64,000 nucleotides of DNA from assembly GCF_017311415.1 (NCBI RefSeq), contig NZ_JAEKIS010000004.1, positions 186,001-250,000 of the forward strand, read 5' to 3'. Positions 43,764 through 52,540 of the stretch are shown one piece after another. The position numbers and the translations under genes were made by a program. Source of the DNA: Salipiger abyssi (GTDB taxonomy: Bacteria; Pseudomonadota; Alphaproteobacteria; Rhodobacterales; Rhodobacteraceae). Under the pieces are notes generated by a model. The model saw nothing but the letters and a program-made list of their open reading frames with translations. It ran no database searches and was not told where the DNA came from. Position 1 is the first letter of the stretch; each line of letters starts with the position of its first letter.

Positions 43764-44257
43764 CCGCCTGGACCGGATTTGCCGAGGCCGCCGCCGGCGA
43801 CGATCTCGACGCGCTCTTCGCGGCGCTCTGCGCTCTGGTGCAGGAAGAGATCGGCGCGCAGCTCTTTACCGTCATGACTTTCGATCCGGTCACCCGGCTG
43901 GCGAGCCGCACCTGGTCGAACAGGCCCGGAGAATACCCGCCCGGCGGCACCAAGGAGATGCCGCCCACCGACTGGGGCGCGCGGGTGCTGGACCGTCACG
44001 AACCCTTTGTCGCGCAGGTGCCCGAGGAATTCGCCCCGCATTTCCCCGATCACGAACTGATCGTCAGTCTCGGCTGCGAAAGCTGCCTCAACCTGCCGGT
44101 GGTCGTGGCCGGCGAGGTGCTGGGCACGCTCAACTGCCTCGACGTCGCGTATCACTACACGCCCGAGCGCGTCGCCCGCGCCGCGAGACTGATCGCGCCC
44201 GGCGCGCTCTGCCTGATGCTCGAGCGCAAGACCAACCCGGAAAGGACAGCCGCATGA
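43760..44257 (+). CDS. GAF domain protein with a CxxC motif
   Basis: This 165-residue protein is a single GAF domain (LDALFAALCALVQEEIGAQL; LNLPVVVAGEVLGTLNCLD) without any output domain. Cysteines at 106, 109 and 126 (SLGCESCLN, GTLNCLD) could form a redox or metal site; free-methionine-sulfoxide reductases are also GAF proteins with cysteines, though the motif differs. It overlaps the regulator upstream and the HyuA gene downstream by 4 nt each, so it is tightly coupled to the hydantoinase. A sensory partner of the cupin regulator or an accessory for the HyuA/HyuB enzyme is possible; the role is not known. Confidence 0.8.
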   Translation: MTAWTGFAEAAAGDDLDALFAALCALVQEEIGAQLFTVMTFDPVTRLASRTWSNRPGEYPPGGTKEMPPTDWGARVLDRHEPFVAQVPEEFAPHFPDHELIVSLGCESCLNLPVVVAGEVLGTLNCLDVAYHYTPERVARAARLIAPGALCLMLERKTNPERTAA

Positions 44258-46368
44258 CCGAAACGGACCGCAGCCGCACCATCCGCGTCGCCACCGATGT
44301 GGGCGGCACCTTCACCGACATGGTCTGTTTCGAAACGGATCTGGAGACCGGCGCAAGCCGCATCACCACCGCCAAATCCGACACCACGCCGCCGGATTTC
44401 GAAAAGGGCGTTCTGAACGTGCTGGCAAAGGGCGGGGTCGATCCGGCCACGGTCGATTTCATGGCGCATGGCACCACCGTGGTCATCAACGCGCTGACCG
44501 AACGCAAGGGCGTCAAGGTCGGGCTGATCACCACCGAGGGCTTCCGCGACACGCTGGAGATCGCGCGCGGCAACCGGCCCGACTTCTTCAACCTGCATTA
44601 TGTCAAGCCGGCGCCCTTCGTGAAACGCTACCTCCGGCGCGAGCTGCCCGGGCGAATGAACTACAAGGGCGAGGAGACGCAAGCGCTCGACCTCTCGGAC
44701 CTTGCCGGGATCCTCGAGGATTTCCGGGCCGACGAGGTGCAGGCGATTGCCGTCTCGCTGCTGCATGCCTATGCCAACCCCGCCCATGAAGAGGCGCTTC
44801 TCGACGCGATCCGCGCGCTCTGGCCAGAGGTCTCGGCGGTGGGCTCGCACCAGATCAGCCGCGAGTGGCGGGAATACGAGCGGGGCAATTCCGCGGTGCT
44901 CTCGGCCTATGTCCAGCCCGTCGCCGAGCGCTATCTGCGCCGGCTGGAATCCGGACTGACCGAGGGCGGGTTCGGCGGCCAGCTCTATGTAATGCAGTCC
45001 AATTGCGGCATCGACAGCCTTGAGGCAACCGCCCGCATCCCGATCACCATGGTCGAAAGCGGCCCGGCGTCGGGCTTCTGGGGCGCCGCCGAGCTCGGCA
45101 AGCTGATCGGAGAACCCAATGTGCTGGCGCTCGATATCGGCGGCACCACCGCGAAATGCTCGCTGATCGAGGGCGGCGAGGTCAAGATCATGACCGACTA
45201 CTGGATCGAGCGCGACCGCACCAGCGCCGGCTATCCGATCATGGTGCCGGTCGTGGATCTGGTCGAGATCGGCAATGGCGGCGGCTCGATCGCCTGGGTC
45301 GACGATTTCGGCAAGCTGCATGTGGGGCCGCAATCCGCCGGTGCCGTGCCCGGACCCGCCGCCTATGGCAAGGGCGGCAGCGAGGCGACCACGACCGACG
45401 CCAATCTCTGGCTGGGCCGGATCAACCGCGACTATTTCTGCGGCGGCGCGGTCGAGGCGGATATGGAAGCGGCGGGCGCCGCGCTACAGACCGTTGCCGA
45501 CAGGCTCGGCGTCGACCGCGATCAGGCTGCACAGGGCATCGTGCGTATCGCCAACAACAACATGGTCAACGCGCTGAAACTGGTGTCGCTGAACCGCGGC
45601 CACGATCCGCGCGATTTCGTGCTGGTGGCCTTTGGCGGCGGCGGCGCCATGCATGCGGTCGCGCTGGCGCAGGAACTGGGCGTGAAGAAGGTGGTCATCC
45701 CCACCGGCGCCTCGGTATTCTCGGCCTGGGGCATGATGATGTCCGACCTGCGCCGCGACTATTTCCTCACCGCGCTCGCCGATCTGGGCGATGGCGCCGC
45801 AGCGGCGCTGGAAGCCCGCTTTGCCGAGACCGAAGCGCAGGCCCGCAACCAGTTCGCCGCGGAAGGCGTGGCCGCCGACAAGGTCGCACTCAAGCGCTTC
45901 GGCAAGTTCCGCTACCAGAACCAGGAACACACCGTCGAGGTGCCCATCGACGGCGCCGTGACCGAGGACGCGCTCGCCCGCATCGCCGCCGATTTCCACG
46001 ACGCCTATGAAAAGGAATACACCTATCGCCTGGCCGCGCCGGTCGAGATGGTGGGCCTGCATGTCATCGCCTCCGCCGAGGTCGGCAAGCTGACACCGGT
46101 CGAGCAGCCGCTGAGCGACGCGCCGGCCGGCACCGCATCAAAGGGCCGCCGCAGTGTCGACTACGCGATTGAGGGCACTCACGAGGCCGAGATCTATGAC
46201 GGCGAGAAGCTGCTGCCAGGCATGCGTTTCGACGGGCCGGCCATCGTCGAGGATCCGGGCACGACCATCGTCGTCCATCCCGGCAACAGGGTGGAGGTAG
46301 ATCGCTGGGGCAATCTGCACATCCTGCTCTCCGTCACCGCCGAGACCCCGACGCTGGAGGCGGTCTGA
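44254..46368 (+). CDS. hyuA: Hydantoinase/oxoprolinase subunit HyuA
   Basis: The ATG at 44254 (MTETDRSRTIRVATDVGG) overlaps the GAF stop and gives 704 residues, normal for HyuA. ATPase-fold motifs are VGGTFTDMVCFE, FMAHGTTVVINALTER, LALDIGGTTAKCSL and EIGNGGGSIAWVD; the later FGGGGAMHAVALAQELGV is also typical. HyuA carries the nucleotide-binding half of ATP-dependent cyclic-amide hydrolases and requires HyuB. Its stop codon overlaps the hyuB start by one base. It is a different paralogue from those at 39 and 56 kb. Confidence 0.92.
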   Translation: MTETDRSRTIRVATDVGGTFTDMVCFETDLETGASRITTAKSDTTPPDFEKGVLNVLAKGGVDPATVDFMAHGTTVVINALTERKGVKVGLITTEGFRDTLEIARGNRPDFFNLHYVKPAPFVKRYLRRELPGRMNYKGEETQALDLSDLAGILEDFRADEVQAIAVSLLHAYANPAHEEALLDAIRALWPEVSAVGSHQISREWREYERGNSAVLSAYVQPVAERYLRRLESGLTEGGFGGQLYVMQSNCGIDSLEATARIPITMVESGPASGFWGAAELGKLIGEPNVLALDIGGTTAKCSLIEGGEVKIMTDYWIERDRTSAGYPIMVPVVDLVEIGNGGGSIAWVDDFGKLHVGPQSAGAVPGPAAYGKGGSEATTTDANLWLGRINRDYFCGGAVEADMEAAGAALQTVADRLGVDRDQAAQGIVRIANNNMVNALKLVSLNRGHDPRDFVLVAFGGGGAMHAVALAQELGVKKVVIPTGASVFSAWGMMMSDLRRDYFLTALADLGDGAAAALEARFAETEAQARNQFAAEGVAADKVALKRFGKFRYQNQEHTVEVPIDGAVTEDALARIAADFHDAYEKEYTYRLAAPVEMVGLHVIASAEVGKLTPVEQPLSDAPAGTASKGRRSVDYAIEGTHEAEIYDGEKLLPGMRFDGPAIVEDPGTTIVVHPGNRVEVDRWGNLHILLSVTAETPTLEAV

Positions 46369-48026
46369 TGGCGCTCGACCCGATCACCAGCGAGATCATC
46401 CAGAACTCGCTCCAGGCCGCCGCCGACGAGATGTTCGTGGCGATGAAGAAAACCGCCATGTCCTCGATCATCTACGAGGTTCTGGACATGGGCACCGGCA
46501 TTCTCGACGCGCAGGGCGAGATCGCCTCCTCCGGCGCCGGCATCCCGGCATTTGTCGGCGTGCTGGACAAGGCGGTCAAGGTCATCGCCGCCAAGTTCCC
46601 CGCCGACAAGGTGCGCGAGGGCGATGTCTACGCCACCAACGACCCGTTCTATGGCGGCGTCACACATCTCAACGACATCATCGTCGCCATGCCGGTCTTT
46701 GCCGGTGGCAGGCTGATCGCCTGGACCGCCAATATCGCGCATAACTCCGATGTCGGCGGCATGGCGCCCGGCTCGCTGACCGGTGAGGCGACGGAGATCT
46801 TTCAGGAAGGCCTGCGCCTGCCCGCCATCCAGCTGATCGAGGCGGGCACACCCATCGCGCCGGTCTTCGAGATCCTCAAGGTCAACAGCCGCATGCCGGA
46901 CGTGTTGGAGGGCGACGTCTGGGCGGCGATTTCCTCGGTCCGGGTCGGGGCGCGGCGCCTGACCCAGCTGGCCGACAAATACGGGGTCGCGGCGTTCGAA
47001 CAGGCGCTGTCCGACTTCATGGACCATGGCGAGAAGGTGTCGCGCGCGGCGCTGGCCGAGCTGCCCAAGGGCAGATATGCGCTCGACGAGGAACAGGACG
47101 ACGGGTCGGTCTTCAACGTGAAGATCGAGATCACCGACGACCGCTTTATCGTCGATCTGCGCGACAACCCAGACCAATCGCCGGGGCCCACGAATTCCTG
47201 TCGCGACGGCGTCATGGTCGCGGCACAGATGCTGTTCAAATCGCTCACCGACCCGCGCGGGCTCGCCAATGCGGGCAGTTTCCGGCCCATTGAGCTGCTG
47301 ACCCGCAAAGGCTCGGTTTTCGACGCGCAGGAACCGGCGGCGATGGGCTTTTACTACGAGCTGGAGCTGCGCGCCTACGATCTCATGTGGCGCTGCCTCG
47401 CGCCGCACATGGCCGACCGCCTGGGCGCGGGGCATTTCGCATCCGTCTGCGGCACCTTCATCGGCGGCATCCATCCCGATACCGGACGGCAATATACGAT
47501 CATCGAGCCACAGGTCGGCGGCTGGGGCGCCGCCGCCGGGCGCGACGGCAACTCGGCGATCTTTTCCTCATTCCATGGCGAGACATACAACTGCCCCGCC
47601 GAGATCAACGAGGCGCGGAACGGCGTGATCATCGACCGGATGACGCTGAACACCGCCCCCGGCGGCGAGGGCCGCGAGACCGGCGGGCGCGGTGTGATCA
47701 TCGACTACCGCACCCGTTCCGAGGCGGGCTATGTCACCGTCGGCTATACCCGCTCGCGTTTTCCTGCCTGGGGTCTGGATGGCGGCCACGCGGGCAGCCC
47801 CAACTATGTGCGCTTCATCCCGGCCGAGGGCGAGCCCCGCGAGTTCGCCTTCGTGTCGAACATGAAGACGCGGCCCGGCGACGTGATCCGGGTGATCACC
47901 GGCAATGGCGGTGGCCTGGGCGATCCAAAGGACCGCCCAAGCGACAAGGTCGCGGCGGATCTGCGCGACGGGCTCATCAGCGCCGATACGGCGCGCGACA
48001 TCTACGGATACGAGGGAGAGGCGTGA
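46368..48026 (+). CDS. hyuB: Hydantoinase/oxoprolinase subunit HyuB
   Basis: This 552-residue protein has the HyuB pattern: DPITSEIIQNSLQAAADEMF at the start, TNDPFYGGVTHLNDIIV, HNSDVGGMAPGS, then FGG-less C-terminal glycine-rich stretches such as VGGWGAAAGRDGNSA and GNGGGLGDP. It is the second subunit of the ATP-dependent hydrolase with the preceding HyuA. Its stop overlaps the M24 gene start. It is closely similar to the second HyuB at 49.1 kb, about three quarters identical over the first 68 residues by eye, indicating a duplication. Confidence 0.92.
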   Translation: MALDPITSEIIQNSLQAAADEMFVAMKKTAMSSIIYEVLDMGTGILDAQGEIASSGAGIPAFVGVLDKAVKVIAAKFPADKVREGDVYATNDPFYGGVTHLNDIIVAMPVFAGGRLIAWTANIAHNSDVGGMAPGSLTGEATEIFQEGLRLPAIQLIEAGTPIAPVFEILKVNSRMPDVLEGDVWAAISSVRVGARRLTQLADKYGVAAFEQALSDFMDHGEKVSRAALAELPKGRYALDEEQDDGSVFNVKIEITDDRFIVDLRDNPDQSPGPTNSCRDGVMVAAQMLFKSLTDPRGLANAGSFRPIELLTRKGSVFDAQEPAAMGFYYELELRAYDLMWRCLAPHMADRLGAGHFASVCGTFIGGIHPDTGRQYTIIEPQVGGWGAAAGRDGNSAIFSSFHGETYNCPAEINEARNGVIIDRMTLNTAPGGEGRETGGRGVIIDYRTRSEAGYVTVGYTRSRFPAWGLDGGHAGSPNYVRFIPAEGEPREFAFVSNMKTRPGDVIRVITGNGGGLGDPKDRPSDKVAADLRDGLISADTARDIYGYEGEA

Positions 48027-49129
48027 TGCCGAAGGACGTGGTCACCAACCGGATGGAGGCGCTGCGAACCGCGATGATCGCGGAAGGCATCGAGCTGCTG
48101 GCGCTCGGCCCCGGACCGCATATGCAATGGCTGCTGGGCTTTCAGCCGCATGCGGACGAGCGTCTGCTGCTGCTGCTCGTCACGCAGCAGAGCGCCGAAT
48201 TCGCCATGCCCGCGCTGGAGGCCGACAGCGCCAGCCAGCATACCGACCTGCCAATGCATCCCTGGGCCGATGCGGAGGGGCCGGACGATGCACTCGACAG
48301 CGCGCTTGCGGCGGTGAATGGGAACGGCGCCATGACCGTAGCGGTCGACGAGGGCATGCGCGCGGATTTCGCGCTGGCCCTGCTCGACCGGCTGCCCGGC
48401 GCGCGGCATGTCTTCACCCCCTCGACGCTTGGCCGGCTGCGCATGAAGAAAGACGAGGACGAGCGCGCCCGGCTCAAGGCCAGCGCCCTGCTCGCAGACG
48501 AGGCGATGACAGCCGCCTTCGCCGCGATCCGGCCCGGCATGACCGAGAACGCGGTCAAACAGATCGTGGAGGAGCGGTTTGCCAGGGATGGCGCCAGCCT
48601 GGAATTCGCGATCATCGGCACCGGCGGCAACGGCGCTTTCCCGCATCACCACACCGGCGACACGGTAATCCAGGCGGGCGACGCTATCGTGATCGACATC
48701 GGCGCGCGGCTCGGCGGCATGCCTTCCGACATCACCCGCATGTGCGTCGTCGGCGAAAAGCCCGAGGGCTATGACGAGATCCACGCCATCGTCGAGGGCG
48801 CCGTGCAGGCGGCCATGCGCGCGGCGAAACCGGGTGTGACCGCGCGCGAGATCGACGCGGCGGCGCGCAATCACATCGCACAGGCGGGCTATGGCGAGAA
48901 CTTCCTTCACCGCACCGGCCACGGGCTCGGCATCGAAGTGCATGAACCGCCCTACATGACCGGCTCGTCCGACACGGTGCTGGAGGAGGGAATGGTGTTT
49001 TCCATCGAGCCCGGGATCTACCTCACCGGCCGGTTCGGGCTGCGGCTCGAAGAGATTGTCTATCTGACCGCCGACGGCGCCGAGCGCTTCTCGGAACTGC
49101 CGCGCGACGTGACCGTGGTCGGAGGCTGA
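48026..49129 (+). CDS. M24 family metallopeptidase (Xaa-Pro aminopeptidase/creatinase type)
   Basis: The ATG at 48026 overlaps the HyuB stop and gives 367 residues. The pita-bread fold ligands are complete: Asp214 (VIDIGARLGG), Asp225 (SDITRM), His289 (RTGHGLGIEVHEP), Glu318 (FSIEPGIYL) and Glu332/333 (LRLEEIVYL). These enzymes either remove N-terminal residues before proline or cleave creatine-like C-N bonds. It sits between two HyuB genes, 3 nt before the second, so it probably acts on the linear product of ring opening, such as a prolyl or N-carbamoyl compound. Confidence 0.92.
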   Translation: MPKDVVTNRMEALRTAMIAEGIELLALGPGPHMQWLLGFQPHADERLLLLLVTQQSAEFAMPALEADSASQHTDLPMHPWADAEGPDDALDSALAAVNGNGAMTVAVDEGMRADFALALLDRLPGARHVFTPSTLGRLRMKKDEDERARLKASALLADEAMTAAFAAIRPGMTENAVKQIVEERFARDGASLEFAIIGTGGNGAFPHHHTGDTVIQAGDAIVIDIGARLGGMPSDITRMCVVGEKPEGYDEIHAIVEGAVQAAMRAAKPGVTAREIDAAARNHIAQAGYGENFLHRTGHGLGIEVHEPPYMTGSSDTVLEEGMVFSIEPGIYLTGRFGLRLEEIVYLTADGAERFSELPRDVTVVGG

Positions 49130-49132
49130 GCG

Positions 49133-50713
49133 GTGGCCGCCGACCCCTTCACACGCGCGGTCATCCAGGCCGGGCTGACGGCTGCGGCGGACGAGATGTT
49201 CGCCGTGCTGAAAAAGACCGCCATGAGCCCGATCATCTACGAGGTGCTCGACGTTGGCACCGGCATCACCGATGCAGAGGGCGAGATCGTCTCCTCGGGC
49301 GCCGGCATTCCCGGTTTTGTGGGCGTTCTCGACAAGGCGGTGAAGCGGATCGTGGCACTGCACGGACCGACGGTGAAGGACGGCGATGTCTTTGTGACCA
49401 ACGATCCCTACTGGGGCGGGGTCACGCATCTCAATGATGTGGTGGTGGCGCAGCCGGTGTTTGTCGAGGGCAAGTTGCTGGCCTGGACCGCCTCCATCGC
49501 GCATTGGAACGACGTGGGTGGGATGACGCCCGGTTCGATGCCCGCCGACGCGGTCGAGATCTTTCAGGAAGGGCTGCGCCTGCCCTGTATCCGGCTGTTC
49601 GACGGCGGGCGCCGCATCGACGCGGTGTTCGACATCATCGCCACGAATTCCCGCCTGCCCGATTTCGTCATGGGCGATCTCTGGGCGCAGATCTCCGCCG
49701 GGCGGCGGGCGGCGAAACCCATTGCCGAGATGGCCGCGACCTACGGCACGGAGAGCTTTCGCGACGCCATCGCAGCGGCCTTTGCCGAGGGCGAGGCCCG
49801 TGCCCGCAGCGGGCTCGCCGCGCTGCCCAAAGGACGTTACCCGGTGGCGCAGGAGCAGGACGAGGGCGAGACCTGGCACGCGGTGATCGAGATCACCGAC
49901 GAGGCCTTCACCGTCGATCTTACCGGAGCGCCCGATCAGAAACGGGGGCCGTTCAACACCTCGCGCGACGGCACGCTCATCGCCTGCCAGCTTATCTTCA
50001 AGGTTCTGACGGATCCGGCACTCTACGCCAATGCCGGCTCCTTCCGCCCGCTGAAGGTGATCACCCGGCCCGGCACGATCTTCGAGGCCGAGGCGCCGGC
50101 ACCGCACGGTTATTACTCGGAGACACGGATCCGCCTCTCGGACATGTTGTGGCAGACCATGGCCCAGGTTCTGCCCGACCGCCTGCCCGCCGGTCATTTT
50201 GCCTCGATCTGCGGCACGGTGATCGCCGGGATCCATCCCGATACCGGGCGGCGCTACACGATGGTCGAGCCGCAGATGGGCGGCTGGGGCGCCACCGCCG
50301 AGCGCGACGGGCTAGACGCGATGTATTCCACCAATCACGGCGACACGTTCAACTGCCCGGTCGAGATCTGCGAGGCGCGCTATGGCATCGATGTCGGCTG
50401 GCGGCAGCTGTCGGAAAGCCCGGCCGGCAAGGGCCTGCACAGCGGCGGGCGCGGCCTCTCGACCTGCTACCGCCCGCGCGGTCGCGCCACGCTTGCCGCC
50501 GGCTACAGCCATACCCGCGTGCCGGTCTGGGGCGCCAATGGCGGCGATTGCGGCGGGCGCAACCGCATCGCCATAGAGCGCCGCGACGGCGGCACAGAGG
50601 CCTTCGCCTTCGCCTCGGGCATCGTGCTCGAACCCGGCGACGCGCTGCGGATCGACACCGCGAATGGCGGCGGCTGGGGACCGCCCGCCTCCAACAATGA
50701 AGAGACCCCATAA
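49133..50713 (+). CDS. hyuB: Second HyuB-type hydantoinase/oxoprolinase subunit
   Basis: A GTG start at 49133, 3 nt after the M24 stop, gives 526 residues. Motifs parallel those of the HyuB at 46.4 kb: AAADEMFAVLKKTAMSPIIYEVLD, TNDPYWGGVTHLNDVVV, HWNDVGGMTPGS and VEPQMGGWGATAERDG (longer ones read in parts). No HyuA accompanies it, so it would have to share the HyuA at 44.3 kb or that at 56.1 kb. It is followed 40 nt later by the binding-protein gene of the third ABC importer. Confidence 0.9.
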   Translation: MAADPFTRAVIQAGLTAAADEMFAVLKKTAMSPIIYEVLDVGTGITDAEGEIVSSGAGIPGFVGVLDKAVKRIVALHGPTVKDGDVFVTNDPYWGGVTHLNDVVVAQPVFVEGKLLAWTASIAHWNDVGGMTPGSMPADAVEIFQEGLRLPCIRLFDGGRRIDAVFDIIATNSRLPDFVMGDLWAQISAGRRAAKPIAEMAATYGTESFRDAIAAAFAEGEARARSGLAALPKGRYPVAQEQDEGETWHAVIEITDEAFTVDLTGAPDQKRGPFNTSRDGTLIACQLIFKVLTDPALYANAGSFRPLKVITRPGTIFEAEAPAPHGYYSETRIRLSDMLWQTMAQVLPDRLPAGHFASICGTVIAGIHPDTGRRYTMVEPQMGGWGATAERDGLDAMYSTNHGDTFNCPVEICEARYGIDVGWRQLSESPAGKGLHSGGRGLSTCYRPRGRATLAAGYSHTRVPVWGANGGDCGGRNRIAIERRDGGTEAFAFASGIVLEPGDALRIDTANGGGWGPPASNNEETP

Positions 50714-50753
50714 CAAAACCAACCAACGACGGACCAACAGAGGACGGAAACAG

Positions 50754-52355
50754 ATGACAATGATGACGAGGCTCGGCCTCCTTGCCTGCTCTGCCGCGAT
50801 GTTCCTCGCGGCCCCCCTTGCCGCACAGGAACGGCCCCTGCGGCTGGACGAAGCCGCCGTCGGCGAAATCGACCCCGCCAAGGGATCGGATTACGCCGAT
50901 ACCGTGCTGGGCGTGAATCTCTACGAAGCGCTGGTCTATCCCAAACAGGGCGGCCCCGGCGTGCAGCCCTGGCTCGCCAGCGATTGGACAATCGACGGGC
51001 TCACCTACACCTTCACCCTGCGCGACGGCGCAACATTCGCCGGCGGCAACCCGGTGACCGCCGCCGACGTGGTCTATTCCTATGACCGCCTGATGGCGCT
51101 CGGCCAGGGCCCCTCGTCGCTTTTCGAGGGCCGGGTCGAAAGTATCGAAGCCGTCGATGACAGCACCGTTGCCATCACCCTCACCGCACCCTTCGCACCT
51201 TTCCTCGCGTCGCTGGTGCAGCTGTCGGTGGTCGACAGCAAACTGGCCATGGAACATCAGGCCGAGGGGGATTTCGGAGAATTCGGCGATTACGCCTCGG
51301 CCTGGCTCTCCTCGGCCTCCGCCGGCTCCGGCGCCTATATGACCAGCGAGCACGACCCGCAGATCGAAACCGTGATGGTGCCGAATCCGAACTACACCGG
51401 CCAGGCGATGGATCCGCTGGCCCCCGACGAGGTGACCTATCGCTACTCGCTCGAAGCCTCGACCGTGCGCGCGCTGATGTCGCGCGGCGAGCATGACATC
51501 TCGTCGCTCTGGCTGCCGCCGGAGGTTCTCAAGGCGATGGAGGCGGACGGTACCGTGCATCTGGCCGCCGAACCGGGCGGCACGGGCGAGTACATCATGC
51601 TCAACACCCGCCGCCCACCGCTCGACGACGTGCATTGCCGGCTGGCGCTGACCTATGCCTACGACTACGCCACCACCTTGCAGCTGCTGGCGGTGACCGA
51701 TGACATGGCACAGGGCATCGCGATGAACGGCGCCCTGCCCTCGGGACTCTACGGTGCCGATCTCGACCGGCCGATGCCCACGCAGGACATGGACAAGGCC
51801 CGGGAGGAGCTCGAGCTCTGCCAATATGCGCCGGACGAATATCCGCTCGATCTCGCCTGGATTGCCGAGGTGCCCGCGCGCGAGCGGCTGGCGCTGCTGA
51901 TGCAGGCGACCTTCACCCAGCTCGGCATGGACGTGAAGGTGACGCGGACGCCCTGGGCGCTGATCACCCAGCAGGTGACCGAACCGGAAACCGCGCCGCA
52001 CGCCATCGAGATCGCCGTGTCGATCCGCACGCCGGACACGGATTCGCTGATGTACAACATGTACAGTTCGACTGTCCCGCATACCTGGATGTCGGCCTCC
52101 TATCTCGCCGATGACGAGGTCGATGGGTATCTCGAAGCCGGTCGCACCGAGACCGACCCCGAAGCGCGGGCAGAGATCTACCGCAATCTGAACGCCCGCC
52201 TGCGCGATCTGGCCCCGGCGATCTATGCCTACGAGTTCACCGGCGTCTACGGCATCCGCAACGGCATCGAGGTTCCCAATCTCGAAGAAGAGGGAAAGCT
52301 CTATCCGATCTCTGCCTTCTCGATGTTGTTCAAGGACATCCGGGTCACCGACTGA
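50754..52355 (+). CDS. Peptide-type ABC transporter substrate-binding protein (SBP family 5)
   Basis: The ATG at 50754 (MTMMTRLGLLACSAAMFL), preceded by AGAGGACGG, gives 533 residues with a signal peptide ending at APLAAQE. The family-5 stretch FTLRDGATFAGGNPVTAADVV is present (read in parts); the usual WHDG is replaced by FAGG. It captures the substrate for the third peptide-type importer. Its location between two hydantoinase gene groups suggests that it binds cyclic amides, hydantoins or related peptides. Confidence 0.92.
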   Translation: MTMMTRLGLLACSAAMFLAAPLAAQERPLRLDEAAVGEIDPAKGSDYADTVLGVNLYEALVYPKQGGPGVQPWLASDWTIDGLTYTFTLRDGATFAGGNPVTAADVVYSYDRLMALGQGPSSLFEGRVESIEAVDDSTVAITLTAPFAPFLASLVQLSVVDSKLAMEHQAEGDFGEFGDYASAWLSSASAGSGAYMTSEHDPQIETVMVPNPNYTGQAMDPLAPDEVTYRYSLEASTVRALMSRGEHDISSLWLPPEVLKAMEADGTVHLAAEPGGTGEYIMLNTRRPPLDDVHCRLALTYAYDYATTLQLLAVTDDMAQGIAMNGALPSGLYGADLDRPMPTQDMDKAREELELCQYAPDEYPLDLAWIAEVPARERLALLMQATFTQLGMDVKVTRTPWALITQQVTEPETAPHAIEIAVSIRTPDTDSLMYNMYSSTVPHTWMSASYLADDEVDGYLEAGRTETDPEARAEIYRNLNARLRDLAPAIYAYEFTGVYGIRNGIEVPNLEEEGKLYPISAFSMLFKDIRVTD

Positions 52356-52362
52356 CCCTCCG

Positions 52363-52388
52363 GGCTCCGGGGGGATGCTCCCGGAGCC
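52363..52388 (+). other. Hairpin after the third ABC binding-protein gene
   Basis: GGCTCCGGG and CCCGGAGCC form a perfect 9-bp stem with an 8-nt loop, beginning 8 nt after the binding-protein stop. There is no T-run; permease genes follow on the same strand. A role in transcript protection is likely. Confidence 0.5.
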
Positions 52389-52410
52389 ATCCGACCATCA
52401 GGAGAGTTCC

Positions 52411-52536
52411 ATGCGCATTCTGTGGGAGACCCCGGCCGGCGGCGATGCCGAAGAGGCACGCGTAACCGTCATGCCGCGACAGGCTTGCCCGGAGGGGCGC
52501 GCGGCGCCGGATACCTGCGACCAAGGGGAGGGCTGA
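52411..52536 (+). CDS. Possible 41-residue small protein between binding-protein and permease genes
   Basis: An ATG at 52411 has a strong AGGAGAG ribosome-binding site 5 nt upstream and opens a 41-residue frame (MRILWETPAGG at the start, ending CDQGEG). It ends 4 nt before the permease ATG, so it could couple translation to the permease. The sequence is hydrophilic and matches nothing I recognise; late codons are less typical of the region. It may be a genuine small protein, a leader peptide, or the remnant of a shortened gene. Confidence 0.4.
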   Translation: MRILWETPAGGDAEEARVTVMPRQACPEGRAAPDTCDQGEG

Positions 52537-52540
52537 TCCA

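Noticed and set aside
43480-46368. HyuA with a long N-terminal extension.
   Set aside because: The extension is an out-of-frame reading of the regulator and GAF genes; the true start at 44254 overlaps the GAF stop.
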